Source: Clostridium sp. 12(A)
Lineage (GTDB): Bacteria > Bacillota > Clostridia > Lachnospirales > Lachnospiraceae
Assembly: GCA_000526575.1 (NCBI GenBank)
Contig: JAGI01000002.1
Coordinates: 1,860,001-1,924,000, forward strand
Reading direction: 5' to 3'
DNA length: 64,000 nucleotides
Part shown: positions 56,022 to 64,000 of the stretch, in pieces
Layout: each line of letters opens with the position of its first letter
Position numbering within the stretch: the first letter of the stretch is position 1
Program-made: the position numbers and the translations under genes
Notes under the pieces: generated by a model
The model's input: only the letters and a program-made list of their open reading frames with translations
The model's database searches: none
Told to the model about the DNA's origin: nothing

Positions 56022-56582
56022 ATGGCAAAAAAAGGTTATGGTTTTGGGAAATTCGTGGCATTTGCCACAATCGCCGGCGCAGTAGCAGCAGGCATCTCTT
56101 ATTTTACGAAATACAAATCTTTTCACAAAGAGCTGGAAGAAAATTTTCATGACTTTGAAGATGATGGCAATGACGATATTTCCAAAATTGACAGCACGAT
56201 GAACCGTAACTATGTTTCTTTAAATGCCAACAAGGACGAGCTTAAGACCGCAGCTTCCGATATGGCTGACGCAGCCAAGGATGCAGCCGTTGCTGCTAAG
56301 AACCTTGTAAAAGACGCAGCTAACATCGTAAGCGATACGGCAAAGGAAGCGGCTTCTGCTGTGGCATTTACGGCAAAGGACATGTTTGACTCCACATTAG
56401 AAAAAGAAGATACCGAAGAAGACACAGAGGATATCACAGAAGACGGCGGTCTTGATTATACCGCATCCCAGGCTCTGCCCGAGGAAGAGGAAGTCATGAC
56501 AGAGCAGGAGCAGGTGACAGACTCTATAAAAGAAGCATCTGAAGACGATACGACTACCATCGAAGAGGATGACATCGAATAA
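56022..56582 (+). CDS. YtxH-like membrane-anchored acidic protein (186 aa)
   Basis: A short hydrophobic N-terminus (FVAFATIAGAVAAGISYF, residues 11-28) is followed by Ala/Lys/Asp helical heptads (DMADAAKDAAVAAKNLVKDA) and a strongly acidic Glu/Asp tail. The pattern recalls YtxH / LEA-like stress proteins. Divergent from groESL. Ends at a strong terminator. Confidence 0.7.
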   Translation: MAKKGYGFGKFVAFATIAGAVAAGISYFTKYKSFHKELEENFHDFEDDGNDDISKIDSTMNRNYVSLNANKDELKTAASDMADAAKDAAVAAKNLVKDAANIVSDTAKEAASAVAFTAKDMFDSTLEKEDTEEDTEDITEDGGLDYTASQALPEEEEVMTEQEQVTDSIKEASEDDTTTIEEDDIE

Positions 56583-56600
56583 TTTTAGAATTAACAGGAT

Positions 56601-56650
56601 AAGGAGCTGTTTCCCATTGATATTACATCATGGGAAACAGCTCCTTATTT
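56601..56650 (+). terminator. Intrinsic terminator of the YtxH-like gene
   Basis: A 17-bp perfect stem (AAGGAGCTGTTTCCCAT and its complement) followed by ATTTTGTTT. Confidence 0.85.
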
Positions 56651-56715
56651 TGTTTCCAGAACTACTTTGACAGTTTCATGTATGTTAGGAAGATGTTTCT
56701 TCTATAGATAATCTG

Positions 56716-57063
56716 TTATTTTTCCATAATGTGAATGGCAAAGCCGCCAAACTCACCGTCTAAATAGACGTTCTTTAATTTCCCTTCCTCAGTATAAGCG
56801 GCAGTATCCATGTTAAAGGAGAAGCCTTTCTCTTTCAGTTCTTCTGTGGCTGCGGTCAGATCAGGAGTCCGCATAGCGATATGGCCATTACAACCAAGGA
56901 ACGGGGCTTTCATACATTCAAAGTATGGACCGGCAAATTCAGATTTCTGTCCATGGCGTGGTTCTATATTAAACATCATGGCTAAAAGCTGTGCAAGCTT
57001 CTCTGCCTCTTTAGCATCGGGTGTGTTAATCCCAACATGCTCTAATTCAAACTTGGCTTTCAC
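56716..57063 (-). CDS. VOC (glyoxalase-fold) protein (115 aa)
   Basis: GTG start with GAGG upstream. Paired beta-alpha-beta units of the VOC fold: LEHVGINTPDAKEAEKLAQLL, with His near residue 9, and GHIAMRTPDLTAATEELKEK, ending GGFAIHIMEK. Such small VOC proteins accompany sugar-acid operons in clostridia. It is the last gene after the SLC13-like permease; substrate unknown. Confidence 0.8.
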   Translation of the reverse strand: MKAKFELEHVGINTPDAKEAEKLAQLLAMMFNIEPRHGQKSEFAGPYFECMKAPFLGCNGHIAMRTPDLTAATEELKEKGFSFNMDTAAYTEEGKLKNVYLDGEFGGFAIHIMEK

Positions 57064-57112
57064 AATGATACCTCTTTCTATATTTAAGTTTTTTGGGGTT
57101 TCTTCTTTGTCC

Positions 57113-58390
57113 CTACATAGGGAACATCAGGAGGGAACCGGCTGTCAAGGCAATCAGACGAATAAAATATTGGGGAATCGTAAATTTCCAGAATTCCGAA
57201 ATCTTATAATTTCCAACGCCCATAACCATTGCAGGCATACCATCAATAGGAAGGAAATGTCCACACCAGCCAGATATTACGATGGCACATGCAGCAGCCG
57301 TAGGATCAAGTCCAAGACTGGTACAGGTGGCAATGGCAAGTGGTGTAAATACATAAACGGTTCCAATGGTTGATCCCGTCATTGTTGCCAGCACGCTTGT
57401 AAGAATACAAAATGCAAGGATCATAAGGAAAGGATTGATATTAGTTCCAAGCATACCTGCTACGGTGGAGCCAACCAGATTGGTCAATCCAGTGCTTCCA
57501 AGTGCATCAGCAATGCCTATAACACCAGCAGACATCAATATAATAGGTGCGCATATCGCATCACGTATTTCTTTAAAGTCCATAACTCCAATGACAAGAA
57601 TTACTGCAACAGACAGACCAGGAATTGCATAACCTGCATCACCAATAAAGCTCTGGAGTATCATTCCTATTACTGCGGCTACGAAAGCAATGTATGTTAC
57701 CTGCTCTTTCCACTTTGGAAGGGTACTAACTGTTTCTCCCTGAGCTTTTGCAGCCTCTGTTGCCTTAGCAATGGGATGATCTGGAAGGAACTTATACTGG
57801 ATCACACAGTTAAGTAAAAAACCAAGAGATAATATTAAGTTAATAATTGCAAACTTTACGACTGATACCTGTGCAAGAACACCTGCACTGTTAAGTACTG
57901 CTATTACGATTCCATACTGCAATGCAGTGTTAAACGGTAATAATGGGTGGTTTGCTGCAAATCCGGCAGTCATAATGACTTTTGAAGGAGGCAGCTGTTT
58001 GTTTTCTGGTAACGTGGAAAGTAAACCTATGGTCAGTACGTAATATGCAGTGGAACCAGTTCCGAATAAGCTGCAGCCAATCATAACAATTAAAATGATC
58101 AATAAAAATGCTTTAAATTTCCCTTTATTTGCTATGTTAAACATGGAACGCTTAAAGGCAGTAATAAAACTGGTTTTTTGAAGTGCTGCAATAATTGCCA
58201 TAAACTCGGCGAGCATAATAATTGTGGAGTTTGAAAATCCAGCAAATGCGCCCTTAATATCAGTGATTCCAAATATGACAAGCAGCAGGCAGGCCAGTAG
58301 TGGAGGCGCGCCGAATGGTAGTTTGTCTGTCATAATCAGTATAATCATGAATACAGTGATTGCTAAAGCTATCATCATTTGAGGTGTCAT
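57113..58390 (-). CDS. SLC13/ArsB-NhaD superfamily permease (425 aa)
   Basis: About eleven hydrophobic helices. Ion-transporter features include a duplicated hairpin with GCSLFGTGSTAYYV and TGSTIGTVYVFTPLAIATC. Members carry di/tricarboxylates or sugar acids with Na+. Next to a sialidase-like gene and VOC gene, so the substrate may be an organic or sugar acid. Substrate not assigned. Confidence 0.8.
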   Translation of the reverse strand: MTPQMMIALAITVFMIILIMTDKLPFGAPPLLACLLLVIFGITDIKGAFAGFSNSTIIMLAEFMAIIAALQKTSFITAFKRSMFNIANKGKFKAFLLIILIVMIGCSLFGTGSTAYYVLTIGLLSTLPENKQLPPSKVIMTAGFAANHPLLPFNTALQYGIVIAVLNSAGVLAQVSVVKFAIINLILSLGFLLNCVIQYKFLPDHPIAKATEAAKAQGETVSTLPKWKEQVTYIAFVAAVIGMILQSFIGDAGYAIPGLSVAVILVIGVMDFKEIRDAICAPIILMSAGVIGIADALGSTGLTNLVGSTVAGMLGTNINPFLMILAFCILTSVLATMTGSTIGTVYVFTPLAIATCTSLGLDPTAAACAIVISGWCGHFLPIDGMPAMVMGVGNYKISEFWKFTIPQYFIRLIALTAGSLLMFPM

Positions 58391-58513
58391 ATTATTTTCC
58401 CTCTAGCCTTTCTTGGTGTCATCGTGCACGGTTTACTCTATGTCATGTACATTTATGACACATTTCGTTATATTTTTTGTGTATCACTTCAAGGTGTAAC
58501 ATAGCAATAAATA

Positions 58514-59674
58514 TCAGTGGCTCTTAGCTGCTGTAGGATTGTACAGACCGACCTGCTCACGTTTATCCCCAAGAACATCTTTTTCACTAAACTTTATATA
58601 CTTTACTCCTTTGCGAGTACGTGCAGCATATGCAAGATGTAACATTCCGTCTCTGCTTTGCATGAGATAGGGATATTCATACTGCTTGTTGTTTGTCTTA
58701 TTCTCATCCCCCACAAATCCTTCTCCCCGCTCCATTAAGCGTATCACAGGGAAGGTCTGGCCTCCATCTTCTGATAGGGCTACTGCCACAGGACAACGCA
58801 GACCTGGCCAGGCTGCTTTTCCAGGCTCAGGAGATGGGGTAGCGGTTGGATTGTAAGCAATAGCAATACGTCCGCTTTGAAGCTTTATGGCGCTTATGCT
58901 GGAGTTATTATTTGGCAAAGGTGTTGGTACCGGCTCACTCCAGGTCTCCCCCCAGTCAAAGGATTCGCTTCGATGAATGCGGTAAGCTTCCCGATTCCGC
59001 ATAAAAGCCACTAAGTGTCCTGAATCAAGCTCAACAACATTGGCATGAACATGCCCGTTGCTCTTAGGCATCATAACTGTCTTCCAGGTTTCTCCCTGAT
59101 CATACGAGATACGAAAAGCAGTTGGGTCACCTGACAGACCGTCTAAAGAATCGGTACAAATCCAGTTTGAAAATATCCATGTCCCGTTTGAAAGAACCTG
59201 AATCGGCTGTCTACAAAAGGTACCTTCCTCAGGGAAATAGGTTTCATATGGTCCCCAGGTTTTTCCGCCATCACTGCTTTTTTGACAGCGGACGACTGCA
59301 GTATACTGCATGTTATCTTTCCCCTCCTGGCGATCAAGCTGAGCTGTGTACATTGCCCATACCTTATGATCAGGACCATAAAACAGAGAAGGATTTTGTT
59401 CACTACGTGTTGGATCGTTGGAAATATCTTCTGGAGGCAGCCATCTTGTGCTTCCTTCTGGAAGTATGGAGCAGATAATATGAACATCAGCGCTGCCTTC
59501 ATAGCTTCCTGCAAACCAGCAGCAAAGAAGATCACCATTGGGAAGTTCCAGCAATGCCGGGGCGTGGGCAGTGGGATAACCACCATCAGGCAGCAATGCT
59601 TCATATACTTTCATTTCTTCATTCTCGTAGATTGTTCCATCCCAGGTGAGACCTGGAAGTTTTGGATATTGCAT
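58514..59674 (-). CDS. Sialidase-like BNR/Asp-box protein (386 aa), cytoplasmic
   Basis: Four or more Asp-box turns: SSDGGKTWGP, SYDQGETWK, SFDWGETWS, SEDGGQTFP, on a six-bladed propeller (BNR_2 family). Arg and Tyr residues compatible with a sialidase site are present (NRE, YEYPYLMQSRDG). No signal peptide, so it acts inside the cell on imported substrate. True sialidase activity is not certain; many BNR_2 proteins act on other acid sugars. Confidence 0.8.
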   Translation of the reverse strand: MQYPKLPGLTWDGTIYENEEMKVYEALLPDGGYPTAHAPALLELPNGDLLCCWFAGSYEGSADVHIICSILPEGSTRWLPPEDISNDPTRSEQNPSLFYGPDHKVWAMYTAQLDRQEGKDNMQYTAVVRCQKSSDGGKTWGPYETYFPEEGTFCRQPIQVLSNGTWIFSNWICTDSLDGLSGDPTAFRISYDQGETWKTVMMPKSNGHVHANVVELDSGHLVAFMRNREAYRIHRSESFDWGETWSEPVPTPLPNNNSSISAIKLQSGRIAIAYNPTATPSPEPGKAAWPGLRCPVAVALSEDGGQTFPVIRLMERGEGFVGDENKTNNKQYEYPYLMQSRDGMLHLAYAARTRKGVKYIKFSEKDVLGDKREQVGLYNPTAAKSH

Positions 59675-60086
59675 ACGTTTCCTCCTTATTACCAGTAAAT
59701 ATAAAATGATTCGCGATTACAAATATGAATGCCAGATAAGTTATCAAGTAGTTGTAATCACCCTCCCCTCTTCTTCTACTGCCAGACAGATTGCTGATTG
59801 AGAAGAACTGTTTTAATCTTGTTCACATTATGACATATCAGTTGGTAATTTACATCAAAATAAATTTCAAATATGTTGCATTTTAGAACAACATTAATAA
59901 AAATAGTGTTTAAAATTGAAATGTGTTTATGATAACCATATAATTTATCTTCAAAAAATTCATATTTTTATCTGATACGTACAAAAAAAACGGAAACCAG
60001 ATAATAATCTGTTTCCGTTTTTTGATTCCTTGTGTCAATCTTAAAACTATGCATTGCGTACGATACGAAAGTACATAGTCACATTC
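59675..60086. other. Intergenic region upstream of the sialidase-like gene
   Basis: About 410 A+T-rich bases. Near the Ca2+-ATPase end is the terminator at 59983-60023. A possible extended -10 (TGTCATAAT, minus strand near 59830) could start the sialidase operon, without a clear -35. No open frame seen. Confidence 0.5.
59983..60023. terminator. Terminator after the Ca2+-ATPase gene
   Basis: AAAAACGGAAAC(c)AGAT / ATCTGTTTCCGTTTTT stem flanked by A- and T-runs. It works on both strands and separates the ATPase from the sialidase operon. Confidence 0.75.
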
Positions 60087-62741
60087 TTACTTATTTTTTA
60101 GCTGGTTACGTCTAATAAGCTTCATGACTTCCATGATAGGAATGATAGAAACAGCTATTAGAATTGCTACAAAATATTCCGTTAGTGAAATATGCTCAAA
60201 CTCAAATGCTCTTCTTAAAAATGGTACATAGATAACTGCAGTCGTCAGTACAAATGATGCCAGAAGCGATCCAAATAAAAACTTATTTTTCGTCTTTAAC
60301 CGAAAGATTGACTCATGTCTGGAACGCATATTAAAGGAGTGGAACATTTCAAGAAGTGACAGAGATAGGAACGCCATCGTCATGCCGTCAGCACTTTGTG
60401 CAATTTCCCATAATCCGCTTTCCATGTAATGCCCTACAAAATATGCCAACAGAGTCAGAGATCCAATGACGGCTCCCTGGAATAATGTTTCACCAGCAAC
60501 CCCATCTGCAAAAATCCCATCTCCAGCATTTCTTGGATTACGCTTCATAATATCGGCTTCCTGTTCCTCCATGCCTATCCCTATGGCTGGGAAACAGTCT
60601 GTAATTAAGTTAATCCATAAAAGGTGAACTGGTTTTAATATGGTAAAGCCAAGTAAGCTGGCAATGAAGACGGCAATGACTTCTGCAAGGTTAGATGATA
60701 GAAGGAATTGTATGGCTTTTCTTATATTATCATAAATACGTCTTCCTTCTGCAACCGCACTTACAATGGTTGCAAAATTATCATCTGCCAGAACCATATC
60801 TGCTACATCCTTGGTCACATCGGTTCCAGTAATTCCCATACCAACGCCGATATCCGCTTCTTTAATGGATGGAGCATCATTAACGCCGTCTCCAGTCATG
60901 GCGGTTACCTTAGATAATTTCTTCCACGTTTTTACAATGCGCACCTTATGCTCTGGCTGTACTCTGGCATACACGGAATAATTCTGTATGCTTTTTTCAA
61001 GTTCTTCCTCAGATAATTTGTTTAACTCTGCTCCGGTTATTGCCATACTTTCATCTTCAAGGATACCAAGCTCTTTCGCAATGGCAACGGCTGTATCCTT
61101 GTGATCTCCAGTAATCATGATCGCACGGATTCCAGCTTCCTTACATTCAACAATTGCAGATTTCACTTCAGGTCTTACTGGGTCTATCATGCCAGATAAG
61201 CCAAGGTATATTAAATCATGTTCTATTTCACCAGGTTCAATGGCAGAAGGCAATATGGACCATTCTTTCATGGAAGCGCATAAAACCCGAAGTGCTTTAT
61301 CTGCCATTTGCTTATTGGATGCGATAATAGACCTACGCAGTTCCTCTGTCATTTCTACTATATTGCCATTCACGTAAGCCTTGCTGCATCTTTTTAGCAC
61401 CTCATCTGGAGCACCCTTGGTAAACTGAAGGACAGTACCATCAGACTTTTTATGAAGCGTTGACATCATTTTTCTAACAGAATCAAAAGGTGCCTCGGCA
61501 ACTCGAACATATTCCTTTGCAAGCTCTGGCTTTGACAAGCCATTTTTAAATGCATCATTCACAAGCGCACATTCTGTAGGTTCTCCAATTGCCTGTGATG
61601 TATCTAAATCAATCTCTGCATCAGAGCAAAGAGACATTGCAGTCATAAGAAGCTTCTCATCAGAACAGGAATGTTCCACAACGGTCATCTTATTCTGAGT
61701 CAAGGTTCCGGTTTTATCAGAACAGATTATCTGCGTACATCCAAGAGTTTCTACTGCGGTAAGCTTCCTTATAATTGCATGTTCTTTTGACATTTTTGTA
61801 ACGCCAATGGAGAGAAGTATGGTAACAACGGCTGCGAGGCCTTCCGGAATAGCAGCTACTGCAAGAGAAACAGCAATCATAAACGTATCAATGAGCGCAT
61901 CAAGGTGAATCTCACCACCAGCTATGAGAATTCTAGCAATATCGGTAGCAAACATAACGGCGCAAATAGCCAGAACCATAATGGATAATGCCTTTGATAG
62001 CTGATTGAGCTTTAACTGCAATGGAGTCTCTTCCTCTTTCGCGGTGTTAATTGCATCAGCAATACGCCCAATCTCTGTATCCATTCCTGTATAACATACA
62101 ACGGCTTTTCCTCTTCCATAAACGATGGTAGAGCCGGTATATACCATGTTTTTTCTATCACCCAGAGTAACTTCCTGAAAGCCTGTTCCTATGGTTTTTT
62201 CCGTTTTTGTTACAGATGTTGATTCTCCTGTCAGGGCAGCCTCTTCCACTTTTAAACTGGCACATTCAATTAATCTTGAATCTGCAGGTACTGCATCCCC
62301 TGCTTCTAATAGAATAATATCTCCTGGAACAAGATCTTCGGAACGAACACTTTCGATTTTATCATTTCTTATCACATTTGATGTGGCGGCTGCCATATCC
62401 TGAAGCGCTTCTATGGCGGCTTCTGCTTTTGATTCCTGATATACTCCAAGTGCTGCATTGATGGTAACAACAAGAAGAATAATGACAGTATCTATCATGC
62501 TTTCACCCACATAGAGTGAAGTAATTCCTGAAATAACTGCTGCAATGATAAGTACAACGTTCATAAAATTGATCAGTTCGTTAAAAAACTTTTGAATCAG
62601 GCTGGGTTTTACACCTTCTTTTAATTTATTTAAACCATATTTTGATTTTCGTTCCTCCACCTGCGCACTGGAAAGCCCCTGAGTCGATGTTTCAAGATTT
62701 TTAAGTACATCAGTTGACTCCATTAAATACTCTTTTTGCAT
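60087..62741 (-). CDS. P-type Ca2+-transporting ATPase (884 aa)
   Basis: All P2-ATPase parts: TGES actuator loop (EAALTGESTSVTK), phosphorylation site CSDKTGTLTQNKMTV, KGAPDEVL, and hinge MTGDGVNDAPSIKEADIGV. Helix 4 has AAIPEGLAAVVT, where most SERCA-like pumps have PEGLP. Ten membrane helices. Exports Ca2+. Lies 57 bases after the aldolase gene with no clear terminator, which is an odd neighbour for sugar catabolism. Confidence 0.9.
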   Translation of the reverse strand: MQKEYLMESTDVLKNLETSTQGLSSAQVEERKSKYGLNKLKEGVKPSLIQKFFNELINFMNVVLIIAAVISGITSLYVGESMIDTVIILLVVTINAALGVYQESKAEAAIEALQDMAAATSNVIRNDKIESVRSEDLVPGDIILLEAGDAVPADSRLIECASLKVEEAALTGESTSVTKTEKTIGTGFQEVTLGDRKNMVYTGSTIVYGRGKAVVCYTGMDTEIGRIADAINTAKEEETPLQLKLNQLSKALSIMVLAICAVMFATDIARILIAGGEIHLDALIDTFMIAVSLAVAAIPEGLAAVVTILLSIGVTKMSKEHAIIRKLTAVETLGCTQIICSDKTGTLTQNKMTVVEHSCSDEKLLMTAMSLCSDAEIDLDTSQAIGEPTECALVNDAFKNGLSKPELAKEYVRVAEAPFDSVRKMMSTLHKKSDGTVLQFTKGAPDEVLKRCSKAYVNGNIVEMTEELRRSIIASNKQMADKALRVLCASMKEWSILPSAIEPGEIEHDLIYLGLSGMIDPVRPEVKSAIVECKEAGIRAIMITGDHKDTAVAIAKELGILEDESMAITGAELNKLSEEELEKSIQNYSVYARVQPEHKVRIVKTWKKLSKVTAMTGDGVNDAPSIKEADIGVGMGITGTDVTKDVADMVLADDNFATIVSAVAEGRRIYDNIRKAIQFLLSSNLAEVIAVFIASLLGFTILKPVHLLWINLITDCFPAIGIGMEEQEADIMKRNPRNAGDGIFADGVAGETLFQGAVIGSLTLLAYFVGHYMESGLWEIAQSADGMTMAFLSLSLLEMFHSFNMRSRHESIFRLKTKNKFLFGSLLASFVLTTAVIYVPFLRRAFEFEHISLTEYFVAILIAVSIIPIMEVMKLIRRNQLKNK

Positions 62742-62797
62742 TTTTCTTCTCCCGCTTTTTTATGCATAATGCGAAAACAGTCTGAACAGATTCTTTA

Positions 62798-63706
62798 TTA
62801 TTTCATGCCCTTATCTGTATTTTCCTTAAGCACTTTTGATAGAGCTTCAATTCCTTCTTCACAAAGGTAGTTAAATGGTCTTCTGCAATCGCCTACTGGG
62901 TAGCCTAACATAGCCACTGCTTTCTTAACAACCGTATTCGGATTACCATATTTAAATACAGCTCTAAAACTTGCAATGGATTCCTGAACCACTTCTGCCT
63001 CTTCTAATTTACCATCAATAAATAAGTTGTAAATGGATGATAATACTTCTGGATATACATTAGAGCAACCCGCAATACCACCAAAGCCACCTTCTTTTAG
63101 GCATGGAAGAATCAGAGAATCATTACCGGAAAGTACATAGAAGTCTTTTTCAAGTTCACGTGTTTCCGTAATATAAGCTTTTAGATTATCCCAATCACCG
63201 CTTGAATCCTTGGCTCCAACAATTAAATCTACGTCCTTTGCAAGTTTTGCAATGGTTTCAGGCAGCAGCTTGTTGCCAGTACGTGCAGGTATATTATAAA
63301 GTACGATTGGCGTATCAACATGCTTTGCTATTTCAACATAGTGATCATATAATTCTTTCTGTGACGCAACTGCAAAACTTGGAGTGATAATTGATAAAAC
63401 ATCTGCGCCCAGCTCTTCTGCTTTCTTACTCATACGGATTGTATCTTTTGTAGAGATTAAACCGGAGCCAGCATATACAGGTACTCTTCCCTTCACCTGA
63501 TCGATGGTAGCTTCCAGTACTTCAATCTTTTCGTTTTCGCTTAATATGTAGCCTTCCCCATTGGTTCCAAATGGGAAGATTCCATGTACTCCACCGCTAA
63601 TAAGGCGTTCAACCTGATTGCGAAGTTCTGTAAGATTTACAGACTCATCTGCATTCATTGGTGTTAAAATTGGGGTAATGATACCTTTTAATTCTACTTT
63701 TTTCAT
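62798..63706 (-). CDS. DapA/NanA-family class I aldolase (302 aa)
   Basis: TIM-barrel with the family motifs FPFGTNGEGYILS, VLYNIPARTGN and the Schiff-base lysine in IVGAKDSSGD. These proteins split or make pyruvate-linked acids (dihydrodipicolinate, N-acetylneuraminate, 2-keto-3-deoxy sugar acids). A sugar-acid aldolase fits the adjacent DUF1537 kinase better than lysine synthesis. AGGAGG site. Confidence 0.85.
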   Translation of the reverse strand: MKKVELKGIITPILTPMNADESVNLTELRNQVERLISGGVHGIFPFGTNGEGYILSENEKIEVLEATIDQVKGRVPVYAGSGLISTKDTIRMSKKAEELGADVLSIITPSFAVASQKELYDHYVEIAKHVDTPIVLYNIPARTGNKLLPETIAKLAKDVDLIVGAKDSSGDWDNLKAYITETRELEKDFYVLSGNDSLILPCLKEGGFGGIAGCSNVYPEVLSSIYNLFIDGKLEEAEVVQESIASFRAVFKYGNPNTVVKKAVAMLGYPVGDCRRPFNYLCEEGIEALSKVLKENTDKGMK

Positions 63707-63725
63707 TATAATTGTCCTCCTAGAC

Positions 63726-64000
63726 TTATTTTATTATTTTTAGTGCAATTCTACACAAAATATCCTCGGTTCCAAATCCTCCAGACTTCGAGATAATCTG
63801 TTGGTTATACCCATTCCATATAAGCTTAGAAACAACTAACCCTGGTTCTATCTCACACACTGGTTCTATATGGGTACACCCAACTAGTTTCATATATCCC
63901 ATCAGTGTATCTCCTCCTGTCATAAGGATGGTCAAGTCAATCTTTTCCTCTGCAAGAGCTTTTACAATATGTCCATGTGCCTGTGGGATCAATGTTCTTA
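63726..64000 (-). CDS. Four-carbon acid-sugar kinase (DUF1537) C-terminus, partial
   Basis: Frame open at the right edge; the first part lies outside. The C-terminal nucleotide-binding domain shows ILMTGGDTLMGYMKLVG, EIEPGLVVSKLIWNG and ISKSGGFGTEDIL, matching OtnK/DtnK-type kinases that phosphorylate 3-oxo-tetronates. With the aldolase downstream it suggests acid-sugar catabolism. Confidence 0.8.
   Translation of the reverse strand, partial: RTLIPQAHGHIVKALAEEKIDLTILMTGGDTLMGYMKLVGCTHIEPVCEIEPGLVVSKLIWNGYNQQIISKSGGFGTEDILCRIALKIIK

Noticed and set aside
60087-62741. Helix-4 change PEGLP to PEGLA as a sign of a broken pump
   Set aside because: Other bacterial Ca2+ pumps also vary here, and all catalytic motifs are intact.

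Overview
The window looks like the chromosome of an anaerobic, endospore-forming Gram-positive of the Lachnospiraceae / Clostridium type. The signs are moderate-to-low G+C, strong AGGAGG ribosome binding sites, the AddAB (not RecBCD) repair nuclease, a GerA-family spore germination protein, CIRCE-controlled groESL, a purine riboswitch and AgrC/AgrA-type two-component signalling. The genus is inferred from gene content only.

The left half (1..29701, all minus strand) is one long accessory locus that I read as a contractile-injection-system (CIS) or type VI-secretion-like operon in a Gram-positive. In transcription order it encodes a von Willebrand A (VWA) membrane protein, a 722-aa sheath-like protein that may fuse TssB-like and TssC-like halves, two paralogous tube-like proteins, DnaJ-like, two FHA, two degenerate PP2C-like and one Hsp70-like protein, and three baseplate-like unknowns. 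A possible adaptor and two VgrG-like spikes follow. The effector end holds a pentapeptide protein, an immunity-like protein, a PAAR-like (DUF4280) protein with a C-terminal toxin-44-like domain, a cluster of immunity-like genes with decayed copies, and a VgrG-RHS fusion running off the left edge. I found no ClpV-like AAA+ ATPase and no TssJLM-like membrane complex; the FHA, PP2C-like, TPR and VWA membrane proteins and the Hsp70/DnaJ pair take their place in the operon.

A sensor kinase / LytTR regulator pair lies directly upstream. An identically spaced element (about 30 bp, 25 bp gap, TATATTGTAATA) precedes both the VWA gene and a stand-alone DUF4280 gene at 34.9 kb, which suggests one regulon.

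From 32.4 to 36.2 kb are small accessory genes (WYL regulator, AlkZ-related protein, PNPOx-like, flavin reductase, TspO). From 36.3 to 39.3 kb a guanine deaminase / NCS2 purine permease operon sits behind a purine riboswitch. Then come addB-addA, an FMN-binding-like protein, a MATE exporter, a YitT protein, an unidentified small structured RNA with its own promoter and terminator (49.68-49.81 kb), a GerA-family gene, guaB, groESL with a downstream membrane protein, and a YtxH-like protein.

The right end (56.7-64 kb) looks like an acid-sugar utilisation region: VOC protein, SLC13-like permease, cytoplasmic sialidase-like protein, P-type Ca2+ ATPase, DapA/NanA-family aldolase and a partial DUF1537 kinase.
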